Of a stretch of 64,000 nt of DNA, positions 18,814-27,774 are shown in pieces (within the stretch, counting starts at the first letter, position 1; each line of letters begins with the position of its first letter). The translations under genes and the position numbers were made by a program. The DNA is from Methylobacterium sp. AMS5 (lineage in GTDB: Bacteria > Pseudomonadota > Alphaproteobacteria > Rhizobiales > Beijerinckiaceae): NCBI RefSeq assembly GCF_001542815.1, contig NZ_CP006992.1:2113501-2177500 (forward strand). Reading direction: 5' to 3'. Below the pieces are notes generated by a model. It ran no database searches and was not told the origin of the DNA. It saw only the letters and a list, made by a program, of their open reading frames with translations.

Positions 18814-19592
18814 CGGCCGGCTCCGGCGCTGAGGCCGCCGAAGCGGCGGTCGCGGCGGTGGTACTCGCTGACGGCGGCGAGGAACGCGGCGTGGTCGAAA
18901 TCCGGCCAGAAGCCCGGCTCGATCACGTACTCGGCGTAAGCCGTCTGCCATGTCAGGAAGTTCGAGAGGCGCTGCTCGCCCGAGGTGCGGATCACGAGGT
19001 CCGGGTCGGGAATGCCGGCGGTGTCGAGCGCCTCGGTGATGGTCGGCAGCTCGATCTCGTCGGCCCGCAGTCGCCCCTCGGCGACGGCCGTCGCGATGCG
19101 CCGCACCGCGCGCAGGATTTCTTGGCGCCCGCCGTAATTGAAGGCGACGACCAGGGTCAGGCCTGTATTGGCGCGGGTGCGCGCCTCCGCCTCGTCGAGC
19201 AGGCTCGCGATGTCCGCCGAGAGGTCGGCACGGTCGCCGATCACCCGGATGCGGACGTTGTTGGCGTTGAGGTCGGCGAGATCACCGCGGACGAACAGCT
19301 TGAGCAGGCCCATCAGCTCGGAAACTTCCGAGGGCGGGCGGCGCCAGTTCTCGGAGGAAAAGCTGTAGATCGTGAGATAGTCGATGCCGAGGGTGATGGC
19401 GGAGCGCACCGTTCGGCGGACCGCCTCGACGCCGCGTCGATGACCTTCGAAACGGGGCAGGCCCCGGCTTGCGGCCCAGCGGCCGTTGCCGTCCATGATG
19501 ATGGCGACGTGGCGCGGCACCGGCTGTCCCGTGCTTCCGGGGGCGGCATCCGCCACCTCCCCGATCTGCCGCGCGCCGTCCGAGCGAACCAA
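18810..19592 (-). CDS. uppS: Isoprenyl (undecaprenyl) diphosphate synthase
   Basis: Cis-prenyltransferase that makes the C55 carrier lipid for cell-wall and polysaccharide synthesis. Motifs include [13 protein letters not shown] with the catalytic Asp, [21 protein letters not shown], and [21 protein letters not shown] chose the TTG at 19592 because a GAGGAGG site lies six bases upstream; this gives 260 residues, normal for the family. The open frame extends further without conservation. It lies 70 bases after frr and overlaps cdsA. Confidence 0.94.
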   Translation of the reverse strand: MVRSDGARQIGEVADAAPGSTGQPVPRHVAIIMDGNGRWAASRGLPRFEGHRRGVEAVRRTVRSAITLGIDYLTIYSFSSENWRRPPSEVSELMGLLKLFVRGDLADLNANNVRIRVIGDRADLSADIASLLDEAEARTRANTGLTLVVAFNYGGRQEILRAVRRIATAVAEGRLRADEIELPTITEALDTAGIPDPDLVIRTSGEQRLSNFLTWQTAYAEYVIEPGFWPDFDHAAFLAAVSEYHRRDRRFGGLSAGAGR

Positions 19593-19662
19593 CGCAGCCT
19601 CCTCCTCTCGCCGCCGCGGTTCGGCGCGGCCCCACCCGTCTCGGTTCAGTGCAGGCCGGGTG

Positions 19663-20226
19663 TCAGACCTGCATGATTTCCTTTTCCTTGCTCGCCAGCA
19701 CGCCGTCGATCTCGCTGATCGCGTCGTCGGTGGCCTTCTGCACCTCGGCGGCCTGACGCTTCTCGTCGTCCTGGCTGATGGCGCCGTCCTTCTCGAGCTT
19801 CTTGAGGATGTCGAGCCCGTCACGGCGCACGTGGCGCACGGCGACGCGGGCCTCCTCCGTGTACTTGTGGGCGACCTTGACCATCTCCTTGCGGCGCTGC
19901 TCGTTCATCTCGGGGATGCGCAGGCGGATGGTCTGGCCTTCCGTCATCGGGTTGAGGCCGAGGTCGGATTCACGGATCGCCTTCTCGACGTTGGTGACCA
20001 TCGAACGGTCCCAGACCGAGATCGAGAGAAGCCGCGGCTCCGGCACGCTGACGGTCGCGACCTGGGCCATCGGCATCGAGGAGCCGTAGGCCTCGACCTG
20101 GATCGGATCGAGCAGGCTCGGTGTCGCGCGGCCCGTGCGCAGCGATCCCAGATCCTTGCTCAGAGAACTGACGGCACCCTGCATGCGGCGCTTGATGTCG
20201 CCCAGGTCGAATTCCGGTGTGGCCAT
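19663..20226 (-). CDS. frr: Ribosome-recycling factor
   Basis: Splits the post-termination ribosome together with EF-G. The 187-residue protein has the normal length, with [13 protein letters not shown] near the N terminus, [20 protein letters not shown], and [33 protein letters not shown] in the three-helix bundle. It begins the minus-strand frr-uppS-cdsA-dxr run. In related genomes it usually follows pyrH directly; here pyrH is about 12 kb away on the opposite strand. Confidence 0.97.
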   Translation of the reverse strand: MATPEFDLGDIKRRMQGAVSSLSKDLGSLRTGRATPSLLDPIQVEAYGSSMPMAQVATVSVPEPRLLSISVWDRSMVTNVEKAIRESDLGLNPMTEGQTIRLRIPEMNEQRRKEMVKVAHKYTEEARVAVRHVRRDGLDILKKLEKDGAISQDDEKRQAAEVQKATDDAISEIDGVLASKEKEIMQV

Positions 20227-20558
20227 AGGTTCAAAGTCCCGATGCGTTCGGGTGGCAGATCGGCGCGCGGACGCGCCCGGCGCGCGGTGCCGCTACATGA
20301 ACGAAAAACCGGGTGGCCGCAAATGCGGTTGGGCACCGGCCGGCTTCAGGCGCCGCCGCCGCGCGACGGTGTATCCTTTAACGGTGAGGCCGAGCCTGAA
20401 CTGCCTTGCCGAAGAGCAACGTGCCTATGCATGTTGCAAATCCGCTGGCGATCCGTTGGATTGTATGTGGTATACCAGCGCTTCGAGCCGACAGGTGGAG
20501 CATCTGCCTGCGGAACCGGCAGTGCCGATATCGGTCGAGAAACGAGGGACGCGCGAGG
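20227..20558. other. Divergent promoter region between frr and the HPP gene
   Basis: No gene is seen. The stretch 20400-20480 is relatively AT-rich, and TGGTATACCA at 20468-20477 is a perfect 10-bp palindrome. It probably holds promoters for frr (minus) and the HPP-CBS gene (plus). Confidence 0.45.
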
Positions 20559-21698
20559 ATGCCCAACCCCGGTGGCCCCGAACAACGCGCTGCACGATCG
20601 CACGGATTCCGGATGTTCAGGCCGATCCTGGCCGGCGCGACCCTGCGTGAGCGTCTGATCGCGTGCCTGGGTGCTCTTGCAGGCATCACGCTCACCGGCT
20701 TGGTTTGCGGCTGGTTCTTCGGAGAAGGCCCCCACATCCCGTTGATCGTCGCGCCGATGGGGGCGTCGGCGGTGCTGATCTTCGCCGTGCCCGCCAGTCC
20801 GCTCGCCCAGCCCTGGTCGGTCATCGGCGGCAACACCATCTCCGCGTTCATGGGCGTGCTTGCCGCGCACCTCATTCCCGATCCGGTCATCGCGATCGGC
20901 GTCGGCGTTTCCCTTGCGATCGCGGCGATGTCGCTGACCCGGTGTCTTCACCCGCCGGGCGGGGCCGCCGCCTTGACCGCACTCATCGGTGGACCGGCCG
21001 TCACGTCGGCGGGCTTCCTGTTCCCGCTTTTCCCGGTCGGCCTGAACTCGGTCATTCTCGTTGCGCTCGGCATCGGCTTTCACAAGCTCTCGCGCCGCAA
21101 CTACCCGCACGTCGCCGTTGCCACGCCGGTGAACACGCATGGCACGGGGGATTTGCCGGCCCCGCTCCGGGTCGGCTTCCGGCCTGAAGATGTCGATGCG
21201 GCTCTGGTCGCGCTGGACGAGACGCTGGACATCGACCGCGCCGATCTGGACCGCCTGCTCCGGCAGGTCGAACTCCACGCCCTCGTGCGTGCGCGGGGGG
21301 ATCTGACCTGCGGTGAGGTGATGTCACGGGACGTCGTCACCATCGGGCTCGACGGCAGCGCCGAGCGGGCACGGAAGCTTCTGATCGCCCACAACATCAG
21401 GACCCTTCCCGTCATCGACCGCGCAGGCCGGCTCGCCGGTACGATCGGCCTGCGCGAGTTGACGCTGCACGGCGAGGTGGGGCTGGCGCAGGTGATGTCC
21501 GAGGCCAGGACCACCGGGCCGGACGACCCGGTGATCGCGCTGGTGAACGACCTGACGGACGGTCATGCCCATGCGGTCGTCGTCACTGCCGACGACCGGC
21601 GCGTGCTGGGAATCATCACCCAGACCGATCTGCTCGCGACCCTGATGCGCCTGCTCTCCGCCAAGGCGTTCGCGCTGCCCGATCCGGGCTCACCGTAG
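20559..21698 (+). CDS. HPP-family integral membrane protein with CBS pair
   Basis: About 379 residues. The N-terminal 165 contain four hydrophobic helices and the family's Pro-rich signature LTRCLHPPGGAAAL, plus HIPLIVAPMGASAVLIF. This is followed by two CBS modules at about residues 240-370 (TCGEVMSRDVVTIG; RTLPVIDRAGRLAGTIGL; AVVVTADDRRVLGIITQTDL). HPP proteins are implicated in nitrite or other anion transport in some organisms; CBS pairs usually bind adenine nucleotides and regulate. Function here is not established. The ATG at 20559 follows CGAGGG; an ATG at 20613 would also fit the membrane domain. Confidence 0.85.
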   Translation: MPNPGGPEQRAARSHGFRMFRPILAGATLRERLIACLGALAGITLTGLVCGWFFGEGPHIPLIVAPMGASAVLIFAVPASPLAQPWSVIGGNTISAFMGVLAAHLIPDPVIAIGVGVSLAIAAMSLTRCLHPPGGAAALTALIGGPAVTSAGFLFPLFPVGLNSVILVALGIGFHKLSRRNYPHVAVATPVNTHGTGDLPAPLRVGFRPEDVDAALVALDETLDIDRADLDRLLRQVELHALVRARGDLTCGEVMSRDVVTIGLDGSAERARKLLIAHNIRTLPVIDRAGRLAGTIGLRELTLHGEVGLAQVMSEARTTGPDDPVIALVNDLTDGHAHAVVVTADDRRVLGIITQTDLLATLMRLLSAKAFALPDPGSP

Positions 21699-21866
21699 TG
21701 GCCGGCGCGGCCCGAGAGCACGCCTTTATCGACCCGTCGAAACGCTCACGCCCGCGACCGCTCGGCCGCCGGAGCACCATCGTCTGCGACGCCCCGCCGA
21801 GAGTTGGCCCGGTTGTTGCCAGAACTCACTCTTTCCTGGCGCTGCCACGTCCGCAGGATTGAGCCG

Positions 21867-21962
21867 ATGCAAGACGGTCCGCTTCTTCAGATGCTCTACG
21901 CAGCTCTGATGGCCTCGAGCATGATGCTGACGTGGCAATTCTCCCGCCTGCATAAGCCGTGA
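21867..21962 (+). CDS. Possible 31-residue small protein
   Basis: A short frame reads MQDGPLLQMLYAALMASSMM and then LTWQFSRLHKP. The middle is hydrophobic enough for one membrane-associated helix with a basic C-terminal end. An aggatt sequence lies about nine bases upstream. It sits in the gap between the HPP gene and the convergent hydroxylase gene. No family is recognised. Confidence 0.3.
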   Translation: MQDGPLLQMLYAALMASSMMLTWQFSRLHKP

Positions 21963-21974
21963 CCGGCGCCCGCC

Positions 21975-23255
21975 TCACAGGGCTTCACCCCGCAGCAGGC
22001 GTGGAGTCCCGCCCCGCAGCGCCGATGCCTGGCCGATGAAGAAGCGCTTCAGGCCCGGCATCCGATCGACGAGACCGAGGCCGAAGTCGCGGGTGAGCCG
22101 CAGCGCCATGCTGTCGTTCGAGAACAGGCGGTTGAGCCCATCGGTCGCCGCCGCCATCGCCACGGTATCGAAGCGGCGCGCCTGCTCGTAATCGCGCAAG
22201 ACCGCATCCGCGCCGGGATCGAGCCCGAGCCGCATGGCACCGGTCACCGCCTCGGCCAGGGCCGCCGCCCCGGCGAGGCCGAGATTGAGCCCCTGGCCCG
22301 CCAGCGGATGGATGACGTGGGCGGCGTCCCCCAGCAGCGCGAGGCGGGGCGCCCGGAAGCTGCGGGCGAGGCCGAGATGCAGCGGATGGGCGCTCGGCCC
22401 ATGCTCCAGGGCGATGCGCCCGAGTTCGGCCCCGAACCGGCGCTCGATCTCGGCCAGCGTCTCGGCGGCATCCCCCCCGAGCAGGGCCGGCACATCGGCG
22501 CTGCGTTCGGTCCAGACGATGGAGGAGCGGTGGCCGAGTGCGCCTCCCGCCTTGAGCGGCAGGATCGCGAACGGGCCGCTCGGCAGGAAATGCTCGAAGG
22601 CGCGGCCCTCATGGTCGCGGGCATGCTGAATCGTCGCGACGATCCCCGATTGCGGGTAGGACCAGCCGACCCAGCCGATGCCGGCGGCCTCGCGCAGGGC
22701 CGAGCGCGCCCCGTCGGCGGCGACCACGAGCGCGACCTCCTCGACGCTGCCGTCGCTCAGGGTCACCCGGGTCGCGCGCGCCCCCGGGACGGCGGCGGCG
22801 ACGCCCGCGGCGGCGAGGCGGACGCCCGTTTCCCGCGCGGCGTCGAGCAGCGCGGCGACCATCGGCTCGGCCTCGACCATGTGGGCGAAGGGCTCGCCCG
22901 TGTCGCGCGCCTCCGTTCCGTCCCCGAAGGTGAGGAAGACCGGCCGCACCGGATCGCCGACCCGGCTGTCGCTGATGACCAGCCGGCGCATCGGCTCCGC
23001 CGCCGGTTCGATCCGCGACCAGAGCCCGAGCCGCTCGAACATCCGCCGCGGTCCGGCCGCCACGGCGTAGGCGCGCCCGCGATGGCGCGCCGCGCCGGCC
23101 TCCAGGCCCGGATCGCAGACCGTCACGTCGAGCGCCGGCCCGTGCGCCTGCTTCAGGGCGACCGCCAGGGTCAGCCCCGGAATGCCGGCCCCGGCAACGA
23201 GCAGGCCGCGGCTGCCGGCGCGCCGATCCCGAGGGGGACGATTCGTTGCGCTCAT
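21975..23255 (-). CDS. FAD-dependent monooxygenase of the UbiH/UbiF/COQ6 family
   Basis: Probably one of the ring hydroxylases of ubiquinone synthesis, a flavoprotein loosely bound to the inner membrane. The 426-residue product has the dinucleotide motif GLLVAGAGIPGLTLAVAL near residue 18, the family DG motif VVAADGARSALREAAG near residue 185, and the FAD-binding LALLGDAAHVIHPLAGQGLN near residue 300. Which ring position it modifies cannot be told; UbiH, UbiF and UbiL paralogues look alike. It stands alone, divergent from lysR. Confidence 0.87.
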   Translation of the reverse strand: MSATNRPPRDRRAGSRGLLVAGAGIPGLTLAVALKQAHGPALDVTVCDPGLEAGAARHRGRAYAVAAGPRRMFERLGLWSRIEPAAEPMRRLVISDSRVGDPVRPVFLTFGDGTEARDTGEPFAHMVEAEPMVAALLDAARETGVRLAAAGVAAAVPGARATRVTLSDGSVEEVALVVAADGARSALREAAGIGWVGWSYPQSGIVATIQHARDHEGRAFEHFLPSGPFAILPLKAGGALGHRSSIVWTERSADVPALLGGDAAETLAEIERRFGAELGRIALEHGPSAHPLHLGLARSFRAPRLALLGDAAHVIHPLAGQGLNLGLAGAAALAEAVTGAMRLGLDPGADAVLRDYEQARRFDTVAMAAATDGLNRLFSNDSMALRLTRDFGLGLVDRMPGLKRFFIGQASALRGGTPRLLRGEAL

Positions 23256-23785
23256 CTCGTGACCCTCATGGGCGTCCCTCTTCCGCCCCGTCCGGAGCGG
23301 GAGAGGCGGTCGAACCGGTGATATCGCGCCCGGCGCCCGTCCGCATCCCGCGCGAGCGACCGGAGGCTGCGGGACAACGCCGCCGGACTGTCACGCCGCC
23401 TGCGGCGGGCGGCGACAGCCGTGACCGATCGCCGGGCCAACCGCAACGTCCCCCGATCTCCGCTCCTGCGCCTCGAGAGGGACGGCGTCTTGAGAGGGAC
23501 GGCGTCTTGAGACGGAAGAGGTCTTGAGAAGGAGGACTCGGCCGATCCATCGAAACCTCAGCGTCGATGGGGCCGGATGGGAGGCGAGATGCCGCCTGTG
23601 CCGGCGGGAGGGTTCAGCCCGCTTTGACTTGGTGGTTTTCCCGGATGGTCGGGTTTGTCCGGATCAATCGTGTCGATGGTTTCGCCGCTTGCATCCGTTT
23701 GTCGGACGAAACCCCGTGATCGTCGGGCTGTCCCTTCCCGTTCTATCGGAGATTGTCAGGCAGGGGCGCCTGCCTCATCGTAGTC
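23256..23785. other. Intergenic region with a 17-bp tandem repeat
   Basis: A 530-base divergent gap between the hydroxylase and lysR genes. It contains the tandem repeat at 23475-23508 and several related gtcttgag words after it. Open frames lack recognisable motifs. Promoters for both genes are expected but none could be pinned down. Confidence 0.45.
23475..23508. repeat. Tandem duplication of a 17-bp unit
   Basis: Gagagggacggcgtctt occurs twice back to back (23475-23491, 23492-23508). A shorter related word, gaggtcttgag, follows at about 23518. Possibly a replication-slippage product. Confidence 0.75.
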
Positions 23786-24733
23786 ATGATGCGCCCACCT
23801 GTTCCGCTCTCCGCCGTCCGGACGTTCGAGGCCGCCGCGCGCCGCCGTTCGTTCAAGGACGCGGCGAGCGAGCTCAATCTCAGCGCGAGTGCCGTCAGCC
23901 ACGCGGTGCGCAAGCTGGAGCAGGCCCTCGGCGTGGCGTTGTTCGAGCGCGACAGCCACGGCATCGCCCTGACGGCAGCCGGCGAGGCCCTTCTGGAGCA
24001 TGTCAGCCGCGCCTTCGAAGAGATGAACCGGGGCTTTGACCTCGTCGCGACGCGGGCCCCGCAATTGCTGCGTCTGCACTGCGCCCCGAGCTTCGCCGCG
24101 CAGTGGCTGACACCGCGCTTGGCCCGCTTCATGGCCAGCCATCCCGACTTCGAGGTGCGGCTCGCCGCCGGCATGGATTACGCCCGCTTCATCACCGACG
24201 AGTTCGATGCCGACATCGTCTACGGTCCGCCGCGCGGCGAGGGGCTCATCGTCATGCCGCTCGGCCAGGAAACGGTGACACCGCTCTGCACCCCCGAGCG
24301 CGCCCGCAGGATACGCGAGGCCGCCGACCTTCCCGGCCAGCCGCTGATCCAGAGCGACAACAAGCTCGTGCGCTGGCCGCTCTGGTTCGAGCGCAACGGA
24401 TTGCGCGCCCCACCCTCCGCCGGCCTTCGCTTCGACCGCAGCTTCCTCGCCATCACGGCGGCGGCCGACGATCTCGGCATCGCCCTGGAATCCACGCTTC
24501 TGGCCGAACGGGAATTGGCGAGCGGGCGCCTCGTCGCGCCGCTCGCCGAGCGGGCCTCCAACGTCGACTATACCGGTCATTACCTCGTCTTCCCGGCCCT
24601 GACGCGGCGCCGAACGCCGCTCTGCGTGTTTGCGCGGTGGCTCGCCGCGGAACTGCGTGTGGCGTTGCCCCCGGAACTGCCCCCGGAGACGCCGCAATCC
24701 GTGCGGGCGCAGCAGCCGGCCCCGGCAAGGTGA
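23786..24733 (+). CDS. LysR-type transcriptional regulator (GcvA-like)
   Basis: DNA-binding regulator of 315 residues. The N-terminal winged helix-turn-helix reads PPVPLSAVRTFEAAARRRSF, then AASELNLSASAVSHAVRKLE, as in GcvA-type LysR proteins. A substrate-binding domain follows at about residues 90-300. ATGs at 23786 and 23789 are adjacent. The gene precedes, on the same strand, the SDR/transketolase/TRAP operon 242 bases downstream and is the likely regulator of it. A TTCA-N8-TGAA element lies just after its stop. Confidence 0.9.
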   Translation: MMRPPVPLSAVRTFEAAARRRSFKDAASELNLSASAVSHAVRKLEQALGVALFERDSHGIALTAAGEALLEHVSRAFEEMNRGFDLVATRAPQLLRLHCAPSFAAQWLTPRLARFMASHPDFEVRLAAGMDYARFITDEFDADIVYGPPRGEGLIVMPLGQETVTPLCTPERARRIREAADLPGQPLIQSDNKLVRWPLWFERNGLRAPPSAGLRFDRSFLAITAAADDLGIALESTLLAERELASGRLVAPLAERASNVDYTGHYLVFPALTRRRTPLCVFARWLAAELRVALPPELPPETPQSVRAQQPAPAR

Positions 24734-24755
24734 ACGAAATTCACCTGGGGCTGAA
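24729..24755. promoter_or_regulatory. Candidate LysR-type operator upstream of the SDR operon
   Basis: Two overlapping dyads occur right at the lysR stop: ggtgaa/ttcacc at 24729-24745, and TTCA-N8-TGAA at 24740-24755, which fits the loose T-N11-A pattern of LysR boxes. The first dyad could instead be a weak terminator of lysR. Confidence 0.35.
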
Positions 24756-24975
24756 AACTTCGCGTTTGCTGCATTATGGGCCCATGCATCATCTTTCTCA
24801 TCAATGAGATGAGAGGAAACGAATTGCAGCCGGCCCCGGCAGCGCCGCTGTAGTGCGGACAAGCCCGGGCATCTTGTCGAGGCTCAGCGGCGGGCCCGGC
24901 AAATCGGCGGATCTCCCATCTCCCAACAGGCCGAGCGCTGGAGCGGAAGCATCGCCGCCGCGCAGGGAGAGAGAC

Positions 24976-25725
24976 ATGCTTCTGAAGGACAAAGTCTGTG
25001 TGATCACCGGCGCGGCCTCCGCGCGCGGCATCGGCAAGGCCACGGCACGCCTGTTCGCGGCCCAGGGCGGGCGGGTGGTCATCCTCGATCTCGACGCCGG
25101 CCAGGCCGAGGCGGCAGGGCGCGAGATCGGTCCGGGGCATTTCGGGCTCGCCTGCGACGTCGCCGACCGGGCGGCCTGCCAGGCGGCCGCCGACGAGGTG
25201 ATCGCCCAGGCCGGGCGGATCGATGTCCTCGTGAACAATGCCGGCATCTCGCAGCCCCTGAAGCTGATGGAGATCGAGGCGGCGCACTACGAGGCCGTCA
25301 CCGACGTCAACCTGCGTGGCACCCTCTACATGAGCCAGGCGGTGATCCCCGCCATGCGCCGCCAGCGCACCGGCGCGATCGTCTGCATGTCCTCGGTCTC
25401 GGCCCAGCGCGGCGGCGGCATCTTCGGCGGTCCGCACTATAGTGCAGCCAAGGCGGGCGTGCTCGGCCTCGCCAAGGCGATGGCGCGCGAACTCGGCTCC
25501 GACGGCATCCGGGTGAATTCGGTGACGCCCGGCCTGATTCAGACCGACATCACCGCCGGCAAGCTCACCGACGCGATGCGCGCCGAGATCGTCAGCGGCA
25601 TCCCCCTCGGCCGCCTCGGCGTCGCCGACGACGTGGCCAATGTCTGCCTGTTCCTCGCCAGCGACCTGTCCGCCTACCTCACCGGCGCGGTGATCGACGT
25701 CAACGGCGGCATGCTGATCCATTGA
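24976..25725 (+). CDS. SDR-family NAD(P)-dependent oxidoreductase
   Basis: Classical short-chain dehydrogenase of 249 residues. The cofactor loop is GAASARGIGKATARLFA (TGxxxGxG-like), with DLDAGQAE after the second strand suggesting NAD preference. NNAG at about residue 88, catalytic Ser (CMSSVSAQ) and YSAAK are present, and TGAVIDVNGGMLIH ends the protein. The substrate is probably a polyol or hydroxy-ketone, given the adjacent transketolase genes. The ATG at 24976 has GGGAGAGAG upstream. It is the first gene of the operon. Confidence 0.92.
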   Translation: MLLKDKVCVITGAASARGIGKATARLFAAQGGRVVILDLDAGQAEAAGREIGPGHFGLACDVADRAACQAAADEVIAQAGRIDVLVNNAGISQPLKLMEIEAAHYEAVTDVNLRGTLYMSQAVIPAMRRQRTGAIVCMSSVSAQRGGGIFGGPHYSAAKAGVLGLAKAMARELGSDGIRVNSVTPGLIQTDITAGKLTDAMRAEIVSGIPLGRLGVADDVANVCLFLASDLSAYLTGAVIDVNGGMLIH

Positions 25726-25742
25726 TCGGAAGGAACACAGCC

Positions 25743-26603
25743 ATGGAGCACCCCCCCGAGATCCACCCCCGCGAAGGCTCGAACGTCTCGCTCGACGACC
25801 GTGCCTACCGCATCCGCCGCCACGCCCTGCTGATGGGCGAGGTCCAGGGCCAGGGCTACATCGCCCAGGCGCTCGGCATCAGCGACGTGCTGGCGGTCAG
25901 CTACTTCCACGCCATGACCTACCGGCCGGACGATCCGGAATGGGAGGGCCGGGACCGCTTCCTGCTCTCGATCGGCCACTACGCCATCGCCCTCTACGCC
26001 GCCCTCATCGAGGCCGGCCTCATCCCGGAGGACGAGCTGACGACCTACGGCAGCGACGACAGCCGCCTGCCGATGTCCGGCATGGCCGCCTACACGCCCG
26101 GCATGGAGATCACCGGCGGCTCCCTCGGCCACGGGCTCGGCATCGCCGTCGGGATGGCGCTCGGCCTAAAGCGGAAAGCCTCGAAGAGCTTCGTCTACAA
26201 CCTGTTCTCCGACGGCGAGCTCGACGAGGGCTCGACCTGGGAGGCGGCGATGTCGGCGGCGAGCTTCGGGCTCGACAACCTGATCGGCCTCGTCGACGTC
26301 AACGGCATGCAGGCCGACGGTCCGTCTCGCGGCGTCCTGAACTTCGAGCCGCTCGCGCCGAAATTCGAGGCCTTCGGCTGGTTCGTCCAGCGGGTGGACG
26401 GCAACGACATCGACGCCCTCGTGAGGGCCTTCGACGCCGCCCGTTCCCATCCGGAGCGGTGCCCGCGCATCATCATCTGCGACACCAAGATGGCCAAGGG
26501 CGTGCCCTTCCTCGAGGCGCGCGAGCGCAATCACTTCCTACGGGTCGAGGCGGACGAGTGGCGTCAGGCCCTGGCGGTTCTGGACGAAGGGAGGCTCCCA
26601 TGA
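25743..26603 (+). CDS. Transketolase N-terminal subunit (thiamine-diphosphate binding)
   Basis: Half of a split transketolase, 286 residues. It binds the pyrophosphate of ThDP through SDGELDEGSTWEA and LIGLVDVNGMQADG; GGSLGHGLGIAVGMALG is the typical preceding loop. DTKMAKGVPFLE ends the domain. Split enzymes transfer a two-carbon ketol unit between sugars or sugar-like compounds. It starts 17 bases after the SDR stop with GGAAGGA upstream, and its stop overlaps the next gene by four bases (ATGA), so the two subunits are probably made in equal amounts. Confidence 0.93.
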   Translation: MEHPPEIHPREGSNVSLDDRAYRIRRHALLMGEVQGQGYIAQALGISDVLAVSYFHAMTYRPDDPEWEGRDRFLLSIGHYAIALYAALIEAGLIPEDELTTYGSDDSRLPMSGMAAYTPGMEITGGSLGHGLGIAVGMALGLKRKASKSFVYNLFSDGELDEGSTWEAAMSAASFGLDNLIGLVDVNGMQADGPSRGVLNFEPLAPKFEAFGWFVQRVDGNDIDALVRAFDAARSHPERCPRIIICDTKMAKGVPFLEARERNHFLRVEADEWRQALAVLDEGRLP

Positions 26604-27619
26604 GGCGTTCGAAGTACGAGAAGCCGGCGCCGCGCGCGGCCGGCGGCGCCAAGACCTCGGCGATGATCGCCTCGCTGGCCGCGCCCGGCCAGCGGACCAA
26701 GCCGGCGCCGTTCGGGAACGCGCTCGTCGAACTCGCCAAGACACGCCCCGATCTCGTCGGCCTGTCGGCGGATCTCGCCAAGTACACCGACCTGCACATC
26801 TTCGCCCAGGCCTATCCCGAGCGGTTCTACCAGATGGGGATGGCCGAGCAGCTCCTGATGAGCGCGGCGGCGGGGCTCGCCCGCGAGGGCTTCACACCCA
26901 TCGCCACCACCTACGCCGTGTTCGCGGCGCGGCGGGCCTACGACTTCATCTGCCTCGCGATCGCGGAGGAAAATCTCAACGTCAAGATCGCCTGCGCCCT
27001 GCCGGGCCTGACCACGGGCTACGGCCCGAGCCACCAGGCCACGGAGGATCTGGCGATCTTCCGCGGCATGCCGAACCTGACCATCCTCGACCCCTGCGAT
27101 GCGCACGAGCTGGAGCAGGTGGTGCCGGCGATGGTGGAGCATCGGGGCCCGGTCTACCTGCGGCTCATGCGCGGCAACGTTCCCCTCGTCCTCGACGAGT
27201 ACGGGTACCGGTTCGAGTGGGGCAAGGCCAAGACCATCCGCGACGGGCGCGACGTGCTCATCGTCTCGTCCGGGCTGATGACCATGCGGGCGCTCGAAGT
27301 CGCGCAGGCCCTGGGCGACGACCGCGTCGACGTCGCGGTCCTGCACGTCCCGACCATCAAGCCGCTCGACGAGGAGACGATCCTGCGCGAGGTCGGCCGC
27401 GGCGGGCGGCTCGTGGTGGTGGCCGAGAACCACTCGGTGATCGGCGGCCTCGGCGAGGCGGTGGCGGCCCTCCTCCTGCGCACCGGCACGGTGCCGCCGG
27501 GCTACCGCCAGATCGGCCTGCCGGACGAGTTCCTCGACGCGGGCGCGCTGCCGACGCTGCACGACCGCTACGGCATTTCCAGCCAGGCGATGGCCCGCAG
27601 CATCCGCAGCTGGCTCTGA
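26600..27619 (+). CDS. Transketolase C-terminal subunit (pyrimidine-binding)
   Basis: Second half of the split transketolase, 339 residues. It contains GMAEQLLMSAAAGLAREG with the Glu that activates ThDP, GYGPSHQATEDLAIFRGMPN, and a C-terminal transketolase domain (about residues 205-330) with VVVAENHSVIGGLGEAVAAL. An Ala/Lys-rich N-terminal segment of about 35 residues precedes the fold. It overlaps the N-subunit gene by ATGA. The cluster lacks a sugar kinase or phosphate isomerase, so the donor may be non-phosphorylated or phosphorylated elsewhere. Confidence 0.93.
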   Translation: MRRSKYEKPAPRAAGGAKTSAMIASLAAPGQRTKPAPFGNALVELAKTRPDLVGLSADLAKYTDLHIFAQAYPERFYQMGMAEQLLMSAAAGLAREGFTPIATTYAVFAARRAYDFICLAIAEENLNVKIACALPGLTTGYGPSHQATEDLAIFRGMPNLTILDPCDAHELEQVVPAMVEHRGPVYLRLMRGNVPLVLDEYGYRFEWGKAKTIRDGRDVLIVSSGLMTMRALEVAQALGDDRVDVAVLHVPTIKPLDEETILREVGRGGRLVVVAENHSVIGGLGEAVAALLLRTGTVPPGYRQIGLPDEFLDAGALPTLHDRYGISSQAMARSIRSWL

Positions 27620-27774
27620 GGCGATTGCGGGCGGCGCCGGATGGCGCCGCCTCCCGAGAGGCCTGCCCCCCGCGCCCGAGCGGTGTGGAGCATCCGGCGA
27701 GACCGGATGACGATCCCAAAGACCGTCAACGGCGGGGATCGGGCGGCGGGCCGCGACCATCCAGGGAGTGAAAC

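Noticed and set aside
20468..20477. TGGTATACCA palindrome resembling a GntR/FadR site
   Set aside because: Only ten bases, no GntR gene nearby, and it may simply be promoter sequence for the HPP gene; not enough to call an operator.
24712..24841. 16-bp word gcagccggccccggca present twice near the lysR end
   Set aside because: GC-rich word of low complexity, probably coincidence; no flanking similarity.
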